A stretch of DNA of 64,000 nt from Algoriphagus ornithinivorans (GTDB lineage Bacteria; Bacteroidota; Bacteroidia; Cytophagales; Cyclobacteriaceae): contig NZ_FOVW01000003.1 in NCBI RefSeq assembly GCF_900115305.1, positions 290,963 to 354,962 of the forward strand. The letters are read 5' to 3'. Positions 17,054 to 24,744 of this stretch are shown here, piece after piece; the first letter of the stretch is position 1; each line of letters opens with the position of its first letter. The translations under genes and the position numbers were made by a program. A model generated the notes under the pieces. The model saw only the letters and a program-made list of their open reading frames with translations. It was not told where the DNA came from and ran no database searches.

Positions 17054-19708
17054 ATGGCAAGAATTACAGAGACAAGAATAACATTAGCAGCCTTTATATA
17101 TGGAATAGAGACTGACCTAAAAAACCTTATTAAAAAGTATATTACACCTTTTCAAGAAGACATTACTTTTTTTCGAGACATTGAACTTGTTTCTAAAGTC
17201 GTTGACAGATTTAACAAAGAAAATCCAGGTGTTGACTATAAAAGAAATATTGACGATATAATCGACTATATTGACTTTCACGACTCATTCGTAATTCTTA
17301 GAAAAAACAATGTTTTTCTTCCTAAACCAACATCGGATTATCTAAATGAAATTTTCAAGGAACTATCTGACTTGACACCAATTAGGAACAGAGTAATGCA
17401 CACACGCCCATTGCTCGGTGGCGACTTTTCAACTGTATACGATTTCATCCAAAAACTAAAGCATAATTCACCAATTGATTGGAAGATAACCATTGAGACA
17501 AGAGAGATTATTGAAAAAGACCCGTCTTACTTATTGACACTTCGTATTCCAACAACATCTGTTTATGAAGAAAAAAGTAAAGTAATTCATAATCTACCTA
17601 TTCCTGACTTTGATGATACAGGATTTATTGGAAGAACTAAAGATGTTGAAGAAATCAAAAAATTAATTTTCTCCAACAAAGTTGTTAGCATTCTTGGTGA
17701 CGGTGGTATTGGAAAAACAGCTTTGGCTGTAAAAGTTGCTTATGATTTAGTTGATATGGGTGAAAAATGTCCATTTGAACTTATTATTTGGACTTCCGCA
17801 AAAACTACAATGTTGACTTCAAAAGGAATTGAAGAAATATACACCGCAATTACAGACTACACGGGTTTAATTTCTGTAATCACTGACAGCATTGATACCT
17901 CTATAAAAGAGAATAAACTTGATGCTATCGTTGAATATTTAGATTTGTTTAAAACACTTATAATTATTGACAATCTCGAAACTATACAAAGCGAAGAAGT
18001 TCGTGACTTCATTAGAAAAGCACAAACTAAATGCAATATTGTAATTACTTCAAGAATTGGTTTAGGTGAGTTAGAATACCCGAGAACTTTAAGCGGATTA
18101 ACAGAAAATGAGTGTGCAAAACTCATTAGAGAAATAGCAAGAATAAGAAATAGTGACATTCTAATGAAGTTGCCACAAAATACACTTGCAGATATTGCAT
18201 CCAAACTTTATTACAATCCATTAGCTTTAAAATGGTTCGTGAGCACAGTTGAAATGGGAATTTCACCGCAAGAAGTTCTTAATAATAAAGATGATTTACT
18301 TAATTTCTGTCTAACAAATGTTTATGAAAAGCTTTCTAATGGTGCAATTTCTGTTTTGAATTCAATTAGAGCATCAAGACGTAAACTAAGTAGTGCAGAG
18401 ATATTATACCTATCTGATTATGATACTTTGGAAGCAAGGAAGTATTTAATTGAGCTCTTTAAAACTACTTTAATAAGTCGAGAAATAATGGACGCTTCAA
18501 ATATTGAAGAAGTGTATTATTTCATACCTGATTTTGCAAAAGAATTTTTATCACATAAGCACCCTGTAGACCCTGAATACGTAAAGAGAATAACCAAAAA
18601 ATCACGTGAACTAACATCAGGCATACACGAAATAAAGAAAGTCAATAGCTATAACGAGTTTTCTATTAATGCTCTGGCTTGTGAAACACCAAACCAAAGG
18701 ATTGCAGCCAAGCTACTTTCTGAAGCATTAAGCTATTCAAGAGCTAACAATTACGAAAACGCATTTAGAAAAGTAAATGAAGCTAAAAGTGTTGACCCTA
18801 ATTACTACGAAGTTTACAGAGTTGGAGCATTCTTGAAAGCATCGAGCGGTGATACTCTAAGTGCGGAAGAAGATTATCTCTCGGGGTTGGAGATTGCACC
18901 AAATAATCCCCGATTATTGTATTTCTATGCTCAATTTTTACTTTTCTATCTTGAAGACACAAAGAAAGCATTAGAATGTGCAGAGAAAGTTTTTGAGTTA
19001 AAACCTGAGCATCCATTTTCATCGTTTCTATTTGCTCGTTGCTACAATGTGATGAAGGAGTATAACAAAGCAATTCAAATTATAAGAAACCTTATTTCAA
19101 AAGCTAAGCTCGACCCACTTAATTTGAGAATGGCATATACTGAACTGATTTCACTTTACGCCAACAGTGGTCAGAGTTATCTTAAAGTTCAAAGCGACAT
19201 AAATAGTGGTGTAAGCCACTTTAAAAAATCCTTTGAAGTATTTGAAGAATGTGTTAAACAAAATATTGTAGACACTAAAATGCTCAAGAACTTTTATGAC
19301 GCTCTCTATACTTTCATAAGTATGTTGCCACCAACAGAAATTGATGCAAACCATCAGTATGTAAAAGAACTAATTGAGCGAAATCAAAAACAAATTGGAT
19401 TGATAATTTCTAATAGACGAGTAATTTTAAAATATGCCGAGAAATTTGAAGATGACAGTTTGAACTATGTAATTGACTTTGAAATTTCAGAAGGAACAAA
19501 AATTGGGAATATTGTAAAAACACAAAATGACAGTTACGTTTTCATAGAATCGGACAACGATAGATTTTTTGCTCACATAACTTCTTTTCCTGACATCAGA
19601 ACAACAACTGAATTAAAGAAAATCAAAGAAGGACAATTAGTAACATTTGAAGAAGGTTTTAACGACAAAGGAGTATGTGCTAAAAATGTGAAAATAATGA
19701 CGACATAA
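17054..19708 (+). CDS. HEPN-STAND(NB-ARC)-TPR-cold-shock-domain protein; putative immune sensor
   Basis: This is an 884-residue protein. Residues 1-140 are helical and contain the HEPN RNase motif R-x4-H as RNRVMH (111-116), similar to Swt1/HEPN modules. Residues 185-400 are an NB-ARC-type STAND NTPase: FIGRTKDVEEI, Walker A GDGGIGKT (215-222), Walker B LIIIDN (302-307), VITSRIG (330-336) and a GLPL-like NPLAL (388-392). From about 540 to 780 there are TPR-like helical repeats (NPRLLYFYAQFLL...KKALECAEKVFELKPEHP). The last 65 residues resemble a cold-shock RNA-binding fold (GNIVK...YVFIES...FFAHI...EGQLVTFEEGFNDKGVCAKNV). The parts suggest a sensor that activates an RNase. The gene is AT-rich relative to its neighbours and sits in a cassette, which points to transfer. 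Function is inference. Confidence 0.85.
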   Translation: MARITETRITLAAFIYGIETDLKNLIKKYITPFQEDITFFRDIELVSKVVDRFNKENPGVDYKRNIDDIIDYIDFHDSFVILRKNNVFLPKPTSDYLNEIFKELSDLTPIRNRVMHTRPLLGGDFSTVYDFIQKLKHNSPIDWKITIETREIIEKDPSYLLTLRIPTTSVYEEKSKVIHNLPIPDFDDTGFIGRTKDVEEIKKLIFSNKVVSILGDGGIGKTALAVKVAYDLVDMGEKCPFELIIWTSAKTTMLTSKGIEEIYTAITDYTGLISVITDSIDTSIKENKLDAIVEYLDLFKTLIIIDNLETIQSEEVRDFIRKAQTKCNIVITSRIGLGELEYPRTLSGLTENECAKLIREIARIRNSDILMKLPQNTLADIASKLYYNPLALKWFVSTVEMGISPQEVLNNKDDLLNFCLTNVYEKLSNGAISVLNSIRASRRKLSSAEILYLSDYDTLEARKYLIELFKTTLISREIMDASNIEEVYYFIPDFAKEFLSHKHPVDPEYVKRITKKSRELTSGIHEIKKVNSYNEFSINALACETPNQRIAAKLLSEALSYSRANNYENAFRKVNEAKSVDPNYYEVYRVGAFLKASSGDTLSAEEDYLSGLEIAPNNPRLLYFYAQFLLFYLEDTKKALECAEKVFELKPEHPFSSFLFARCYNVMKEYNKAIQIIRNLISKAKLDPLNLRMAYTELISLYANSGQSYLKVQSDINSGVSHFKKSFEVFEECVKQNIVDTKMLKNFYDALYTFISMLPPTEIDANHQYVKELIERNQKQIGLIISNRRVILKYAEKFEDDSLNYVIDFEISEGTKIGNIVKTQNDSYVFIESDNDRFFAHITSFPDIRTTTELKKIKEGQLVTFEEGFNDKGVCAKNVKIMTT

Positions 19709-19719
19709 AAAGAAAATCT

Positions 19720-19854
19720 GCTGCTAACAGCGGTTTGGCGTAATGGCGGGTTCAGTGCTTCGTATGACAGTTTTGTGGTAGGTTCAAGTGCAGTTCTTCG
19801 ATTGAACTTTTGTGCTAAAAATCCGCCACTACGCCAAGCCGCAAAACGTTGTGC
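19720..19854 (+). other. attC-like recombination site 1
   Basis: The site opens with GCTGCTAAC and closes with AACG^TTGTGC (junction 19848/19849). Between them are long imperfect arms, GCGGTTTGGCGTAATGGCGG (19730-19749) and CCGCCACTACGCCAAGCCGC (19823-19842), with 18 of 20 positions pairing. An inner GTTCA/TGAAC pair lies inside. It is about 135 bp, a normal size for a long attC. The structure, not the sequence, is conserved, as in integrons. Confidence 0.7.
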
Positions 19855-19970
19855 TTCATTATAATCAACCAAATCATGTATTGGAACCATTTGATAACAA
19901 TAAGCAGAGAGTTTTAACTTACATTGAGAAAGAATTCGAATAGTTTTAATAAACCACAAAATTTTTCAAC

Positions 19971-20426
19971 ATGAAAACAAAACTACTTACACTTTTAACT
20001 TTTTTTTCCCTCCTATCAATAACTTTAACCCATGCGCAAGAAAGCACCTTAGAAAAGGACGTTAGGGAATTGCTTGATCAATACGGGAGTGCTGTGGGCA
20101 GTAAATCATTCTCAAAGATGGCAGACTGCTTCCACGACGATGCGATGATCCTACCGGAGGGGAAACCAATTGTTAAAGGCCGGGAAGAGATCATCGAAAG
20201 TTTCAAATGGTTTGAATCCCTTGACTTTGCTGAACAGTTCATCATTGAAGAAGTAATCACGGCAGGTGAATATAGTATCGCCCGAACTAGAAATATAGGA
20301 AGCTGGAAAGATCCAAAGACGGCTGAAAGTGGAAACTTTGAAGTGAAAGGATTGCTGATATTAAAACCCGATCAAAATGGGGATTTAAAGATTTACAGGT
20401 ATATGTTCAATAATAATGGAAAATAA
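19971..20426 (+). CDS. Secreted NTF2/SnoaL-like (DUF4440-type) protein
   Basis: The 151-residue protein has a signal peptide (MKTKLLTLLTFFSLLSIT...HA/Q). The mature part is a single NTF2-like cone: a helix with LLDQYGSAVGSKSFSKMADCF, a strand pair with DDAMILPEGKPIVKGREEI, and a C-terminal strand GNFEVKGLLILKPDQNG...YRYMFN. Such proteins are ketosteroid-isomerase-like or simple binding folds; the substrate is unknown. It is the only gene of the second cassette. The cassette begins TTGTGCTTCATTA, identical over 13 bases to the beginning of the third. Confidence 0.8.
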   Translation: MKTKLLTLLTFFSLLSITLTHAQESTLEKDVRELLDQYGSAVGSKSFSKMADCFHDDAMILPEGKPIVKGREEIIESFKWFESLDFAEQFIIEEVITAGEYSIARTRNIGSWKDPKTAESGNFEVKGLLILKPDQNGDLKIYRYMFNNNGK

Positions 20427-20436
20427 GTATTCCTGC

Positions 20437-20493
20437 CATAAATGTAATAGGCTACATTACTAGTTTAAGGTGAAAATAGCCTTACCGTTGTGC
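20437..20493 (+). other. Degenerate attC-like site 2
   Basis: Arms GTAATAGGCTA (20444-20454) and TAGCCTTAC (20477-20485) pair with a 2-base bulge, and a G^TTGTGC junction follows at 20487/20488. The opening core expected from the cassette start (GCACAAC) is not present, so this site is eroded or recombined. Its size, about 57 bp, is at the lower limit for attC. Confidence 0.45.
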
Positions 20494-20517
20494 TTCATTA
20501 CCAAAAACCGCTGCCCA

Positions 20518-21243
20518 ATGATAAATTTTTTTAGAAAAATTAGACAAAACTTGCTTTCAGAAGGCAAAACTGGTAAGTATTTGAAATATGCAATCGGTGA
20601 AATTGTGCTTGTTGTTATTGGAATTTTAATAGCACTTCAGATTAATAATTGGAATCAGCAAAGAATATTAGAAAAGCAATCGCAACAAGTATTACTAAAT
20701 CTAAGAGAGGAAATAAAGGAGAACAAAACTGAACTGGAAAGCGCTATTGAATTCTTGAAACAAAGAGTTGATAGACGAATTGAATATTTGAATAGTAGTG
20801 ACCAGAATATTTCTGATTCTGAAAAGATAAAAAAGATTAGTACTATGGTCTTTTTCTATCTAGAAAGAATTGAACTACCCATAATTGAAAACGAACTCGG
20901 CCCTAATAAAAAGATTTTTCAATGGTCTGAACTTACAAAAAGTATGCAGAATCTTTCAGAATCCATTGGATATTATAATAAAGGAATAGAGTATCTAGAA
21001 AATGATGTGCATTCCAATATACTTCCTTATTTAGTTGATCAAGGAGTAATGACAGATATAATGGTTAGTAATGGAATATTAAATTCTAAGGACTATCTAA
21101 ACGTAGATGTATATAACAGTGAGAATTTCAGGAATGTTATTGCCAGTAGTACAGTGATGACATCTGCCCTCTTAGAAGGCGCAAATAAAGTAATAAAGAA
21201 CTATAACGAATTGCTTCTTATCATTAACCAAAGAATTGAATAA
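20518..21243 (+). CDS. DUF6090-like membrane-anchored protein
   Basis: From ATG 20518 the protein is 241 residues. An upstream start at 20470 would lie before the cassette junction and is unlikely. The N-terminus INFFRKIRQNLLSEGKTGKYLKYAIGEI leads into one membrane helix (VLVVIGILIALQINNWN) and then a charged, helical, coiled-coil-like domain. This is the layout of DUF6090-type proteins, which are very common in Bacteroidota as short accessory genes. The function is unknown. It is the sole gene of cassette 3, which is bounded by G^TTGTGC at 20487 and the matching GCACAAC at 21260. Confidence 0.75.
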   Translation: MINFFRKIRQNLLSEGKTGKYLKYAIGEIVLVVIGILIALQINNWNQQRILEKQSQQVLLNLREEIKENKTELESAIEFLKQRVDRRIEYLNSSDQNISDSEKIKKISTMVFFYLERIELPIIENELGPNKKIFQWSELTKSMQNLSESIGYYNKGIEYLENDVHSNILPYLVDQGVMTDIMVSNGILNSKDYLNVDVYNSENFRNVIASSTVMTSALLEGANKVIKNYNELLLIINQRIE

Positions 21244-21259
21244 AAATTAAAAAACGAAA

Positions 21260-21457
21260 GCACAACAATGGCTATAAGTAATTGCTTGCCTGCCTGACGG
21301 CAGACAGGTTCTCGCCTACTTCTGAAAATCCTCTCGTCCCGATAGCTATCGGGATCAGCACGGTTTGTACCTGCCTCCTGGCAGGCTTGCAAATTTGAGT
21401 GCTAAACCACCTACCAGAGGCAGGCAGGCGGAACTACTCATAGCCGAGACGTTTAAA
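21260..21457 (+). other. attC-like recombination site 3, enlarged by nested palindromes
   Basis: The opening core GCACAAC (21260-21266) is the complement of the cassette's own start TTGTGC. Arms AATGGCTATAAGTAATT (from 21267) and AACTACTCATAGCCGAG (to 21448) pair well. The junction is ACG^TTTAAA at 21451/21452. The loop holds extra palindromes: a GCCTGCC/GGCAGAC hairpin, CCCGATAGCTATCGGG and a second CCTGCC/GGCAGG pair. These inflate the site to nearly 200 bp. Confidence 0.7.
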
Positions 21458-21483
21458 AGACACCTGCTAAAAATCGAAAATAA

Positions 21484-22209
21484 ATGTTACAGGCAAATAA
21501 AGCACTAGACTTTTCAACCAAAGCTTTTTTTATGGCTATGGTAATTTTATTTATTTTAATGCAGGTAGCCTTTCATCCTTCCTATTTGCAATTTTTTCCT
21601 CTATTTCATGAATTTAGTTGGATACATCACATACATGGAGCTCTAATGGTATCTTGGATGGTGATGCTGATTATTCAACCCTATCTTATCATCAAAAACA
21701 ACTTCAAGACTCATAGACTAATTGGTAAAATTTCATATTTCACCGCACCGTTAGTGTTTATTTCTATGATACTGATTACAAAGCTAAATTATCTCAAAAT
21801 GGTCGATGTAATGCCGTTTAAAGATGCAGCAGCTTGGCAGTCATTAAACATTATTACTCCATTCAATTTTTTGCTTTTCTACTCGCTTGCCATTATTTAT
21901 AAAAAAGATATCTTTAAACACAAGCGTTACATGATTGGCACAGCGTTTACAATTTTGGGAGCTATTTCTTCAAGATTATTGATTATCATTTTTGGACCGT
22001 CTCTTAAATTTAATGCCTTTTTTATCTCTGAATATTTTGGAATCAGTATAGTATTACTCCTTTTATTAAATGATTTAATAAAGAAAGTAAACCCTATACC
22101 CTTTTCTATTGTAGCATTCTTTTTGGGTATAAACATCATTAGTATTCATGCTCGTAATACAGAAGTATGGCAATCAATAGTACGATTTATTGCAGACAGT
22201 TTTTTTTGA
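21484..22209 (+). CDS. Multi-pass membrane protein, unknown function
   Basis: The 241-residue protein has about seven hydrophobic spans. The second span carries a conserved-looking histidine cluster (FHEFSWIHHIHGALMVSWMV) and the next loop has KTHRLIGKISYFTAPLV; this is the pattern of small haem- or metal-binding-like membrane proteins such as DUF2306 relatives, but that is only a resemblance. It is the only gene of the fourth unit, starting 33 bp after the junction of attC-like site 3. I do not recognise a specific function. Confidence 0.65.
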   Translation: MLQANKALDFSTKAFFMAMVILFILMQVAFHPSYLQFFPLFHEFSWIHHIHGALMVSWMVMLIIQPYLIIKNNFKTHRLIGKISYFTAPLVFISMILITKLNYLKMVDVMPFKDAAAWQSLNIITPFNFLLFYSLAIIYKKDIFKHKRYMIGTAFTILGAISSRLLIIIFGPSLKFNAFFISEYFGISIVLLLLLNDLIKKVNPIPFSIVAFFLGINIISIHARNTEVWQSIVRFIADSFF

Positions 22210-22280
22210 AAAGAAACAAAACTTCGAATCGAATTTATATTTGAGAAAATTTTTTTACGAACAATAACAAAAAAGCCGAA

Positions 22281-22387
22281 CGTACAACAGGTCTTACACG
22301 CAAGTGGATGTTCAGTGGTCAAATCAAGCTTTGTGCTTGGTTGACAAAATCGCCACCTTCGGGTAGCTGCAAAACCTTACGGTCAAC
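22281..22387 (+). other. Degenerate attC-like site 4
   Basis: CGTACAAC at 22281 opens the site. AGGTCTTACACGCAAGTGG pairs imperfectly with CCACCTTCGGGTAG...AAAACCT near 22353-22376, and the inner GTTCAGTGG/TTGAC and AAGCTTTGTGCTT hairpins resemble site 1. The closing core reads GGTCAAC rather than GTT. It lies 20 bp before the ATG of the esterase gene, as expected for a cassette boundary. Confidence 0.45.
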
Positions 22388-22532
22388 ATATTAATCCGAA
22401 CCTACCATGAAAAATAATATTGTACTTTTTGCCTTAATCGGATTAATAAATACTTCTATATGCTTTGCTCATGTAAGCTTCCCCAAAAATAGGACAGTTT
22501 AAAAGACGACAAAGTCACTAACTTTAAACTGT

Positions 22533-22799
22533 ATGAAAAAGTCAAGATTTACTGAAAGCCAGATCATCAAGGCAGTGAAAGAACATGAGTCCGGCAGGGA
22601 TGTCAATGAACTTTGCCGGGAATTGGGGATCCACCGAGGTACTTTTTACACTTGGAAAAAGAAATATGGAGGCATGGAAGTTCAGGAGCTCAAAAGGCTC
22701 AAAGAGCTGGAGGAGGAAAACCGGAAACTCAAGCAGATGTATGCGGAGCTGGCCCTGGACAACAAGATTCTCAAAGATGTTCTAGGAAAAAAGTTCTGA
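22533..22799 (+). CDS. IS3-family transposase OrfA (HTH)
   Basis: The 88-residue protein begins KKSRFTESQIIKAVKEHESG, the typical HTH_Tnp_1 start, with a helix-turn-helix (ELCRELGIHRGTFYTWKKKYGG) and a C-terminal leucine-zipper stretch (ELKRLKELEEENRKLKQMY). It binds the element ends and dimerises. The frame ends just after an A6G slippery run (22787-22793), the usual signal for -1 frameshifting into OrfB to make the OrfAB transposase. Confidence 0.92.
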   Translation: MKKSRFTESQIIKAVKEHESGRDVNELCRELGIHRGTFYTWKKKYGGMEVQELKRLKELEEENRKLKQMYAELALDNKILKDVLGKKF

Positions 22800-23647
22800 G
22801 CCCTGCTGATAGAAAAGAGCGGGTAGATTATATTTTGGAAAGCTATCCGGTGGGTATCAGCAGGGCCTGCGGCCTGATTGAGTATTCTCGGTCCACATTT
22901 TATTACAAGCCAGTCAAGAATGATTTGAAAGTAGTGGATACAGTACGAGAATATGCAGATCGCTTTGGGCAATATGGCTTTTGGCTATTATACAAGCGAA
23001 TGCGTAAAGAAGGAATCATCTGGAATCACAAACGGGTATATGGGATCTATAAACTACTCCAACTGAGCATGCGCAGAAAAGGAAAGCGAAGAGTCCCTGC
23101 AAGAGTCAAGGAACCCCTTGTTCAGCCGGAACTGGTCAATTCCAGCTGGTCGATGGATTTCATGTCTGACAGTCTGCTCTCAGGTCAGCGATTTAGAACG
23201 CTCAATATTTTGGATGACTTCAACCGAGAAGCCCTTCATATTGAGATAAGTGCCAGCCTGCCCTCACTCCGTGTGGTCAGGGTATTGGAAGAACTGAAAG
23301 AATGGAGAGGCTTGCCCAGTCAGATCAGAGTGGACAATGGTCCGGAATTCATCGCAGAACCACTCAGGACTTGGGCAGAAACAAACCAAGTAAAGCTATT
23401 ATTTATCCAACCAGGGAAACCCATGCAAAACGCATTTGTAGAGAGATTCAACAAAACCTACAGGACCGAAGTATTGAACTACTATTCATTTATTTCACTC
23501 GAAGAGGTAAGAGATGTTACACGGGAATGGTTAGAGGATTATAACCATCATCGACCCCATGGAAGCCTAAATAATTGCTCCCCAGTGGAGTTTGCAAAGC
23601 AATGGGCGTTAACAGTGGATAACTTCTCTGAAGTTATCCACAATTAA
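22793..23647 (+). CDS. IS3-family transposase OrfB (DDE catalytic part, made by -1 frameshift)
   Basis: After a -1 slip on AAAAAAG the reading continues as VLSPADRKERVDYILESYP. Following an HTH_21-like segment (GQYGFWLLYKRMRKEG) comes the integrase core: first Asp in SWSMDFMSD, second Asp in RVDNGPEFIA, and Glu in NAFVERFNKTYRTE, with the DYNHHRPHGSL ending typical of IS3. Motifs and length are intact, so the transposase looks active. It probably acts as an OrfAB fusion from 22533. Confidence 0.92.
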   Translation, partial: VLSPADRKERVDYILESYPVGISRACGLIEYSRSTFYYKPVKNDLKVVDTVREYADRFGQYGFWLLYKRMRKEGIIWNHKRVYGIYKLLQLSMRRKGKRRVPARVKEPLVQPELVNSSWSMDFMSDSLLSGQRFRTLNILDDFNREALHIEISASLPSLRVVRVLEELKEWRGLPSQIRVDNGPEFIAEPLRTWAETNQVKLLFIQPGKPMQNAFVERFNKTYRTEVLNYYSFISLEEVRDVTREWLEDYNHHRPHGSLNNCSPVEFAKQWALTVDNFSEVIHN

Positions 23648-24744
23648 CACCCTTAATAGTAGTAATAGTCAACATCAAAAACCGATTTTGTCTATTTTAG
23701 AATTGTCCAAAAAAAGGGAAGCCTTCACTCAAGATATTCATATCAAAATCGGAGTTAAGGACAGTATTTATTCTGAAATTTTAAATGAAAATAGAAATCT
23801 AATTGTATCGCTTCCTAAAGATTATCAATCCTCAAACAAATTATATCCAACTCTTTTTCTTCTCGACGGGAACGAAACCTCACTTTTGAATACCATTGTG
23901 ATAACCCGTTATCTCCGAGCAGATATAATAATCGTAGCAATTCTCAATACAGATCGTGACAGAGATATGATGCCATTGAGCACGCCAACCTACAAAGTGG
24001 ATAATCCCGGAGCGGCCCATTTTCTTTCCTTTTTAGAAAAAGAACTTATACCGCATATCGATAAAGAATATCGCTCAAATAGACAAAGAACAATCCGAGG
24101 CACATCTCTCAGTGGGTTATTTGTCATGTATGCATTTTTAGAAAGGCCAGAATTATTTCAAAACTATATTGGAAATAGCGCCGGCTGGTATGCAGATATG
24201 GATCCTTTTTTCAGTGATCTAGCCGATAATGCGTTCAAAAACAAAGAACGTTTTCTTGGTAAGAAATTATTTGTGGCAAACTCATTGGTTGATTCCTATG
24301 ATCCTAACAAAGAAGTTCACTTGGCCATGCTTGAATTTGCTGAAAAAGTTGAATTGGAATTAGGTGCTAACTTTTCATTCAAGTACGTTACTTATGATAA
24401 TTATGGTCACGTACCCTATCCAAGTTTTTATGATGGGCTGAAATACGTTTTAGGAGATAATTAAGAAAAACTGCTCCTTACGATTTATAACTGCAATTAG
24501 TGCCAATTCTCCTTGGCCATATTTCATTCTGAATTAATATTTTTTGTGCTAAACAAAAATTGCCCAAATACTGCCGGCTATTGGAAATTGACTTGGATTT
24601 AGAATAAAAGAATTTCCTTATCTTGATGGAGTTAGGAGTAGGCAGTATAGGAAAAGACTTGTTAAATAAGGACTTCCTCAGACAGTCTCAATGCCAAACA
24701 CTCTCAGACCAATTTTTAACCGAAACAAATTAATATTCTCCTCT

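Larger units (their letters stand above)
22472..23727 (+). mobile_element. IS3-family (IS407-like subgroup) insertion sequence
   Basis: The element is 1256 bp. The left end starts TGTAAGCTTCCCC...GGACAGTT (22472-22499). The right end (about 23701-23727) is AATTGTCC...GGGAAGCCTTCA, the imperfect inverse of it. A 4-bp target duplication CTCA flanks both ends (22468-22471 and 23728-23731). The two overlapping frames orfA and orfB encode an HTH protein and a DDE transposase. A 4-bp duplication fits the IS407 subgroup. Confidence 0.92.
22407..24464 (+). pseudogene. Secreted esterase (alpha/beta hydrolase) interrupted by an IS3-family element
   Basis: The gene starts at ATG 22407 and encodes a signal peptide that runs into the IS at 22472. 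The rest resumes at 23728 after the right end. Joining across the 4-bp duplication CTCA gives the seamless reading ...SICFA/QDIHIKIG, a perfect signal-peptide junction. The distal part (to 24464) has the putative esterase fold: LPTLFLLDG-like YPTLFLLDGN, G-T-S-L-S-G-L nucleophile elbow, and a YDNYGHVPYP histidine. An internal TTG at 23688 within the IS could allow a version without export, but a functional secreted product is lost. It is the last recognisable unit of the cassette array. Confidence 0.8.

Noticed and set aside
22210..22406. A further small gene in the 197-bp gap after the membrane protein
   Set aside because: The region is filled by attC-like site 4 and lacks a supported frame.
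15823..24464. A prophage
   Set aside because: Apart from the tyrosine recombinase there are no capsid, tail, lysis or replication genes, and the genes are single units between hairpin sites.
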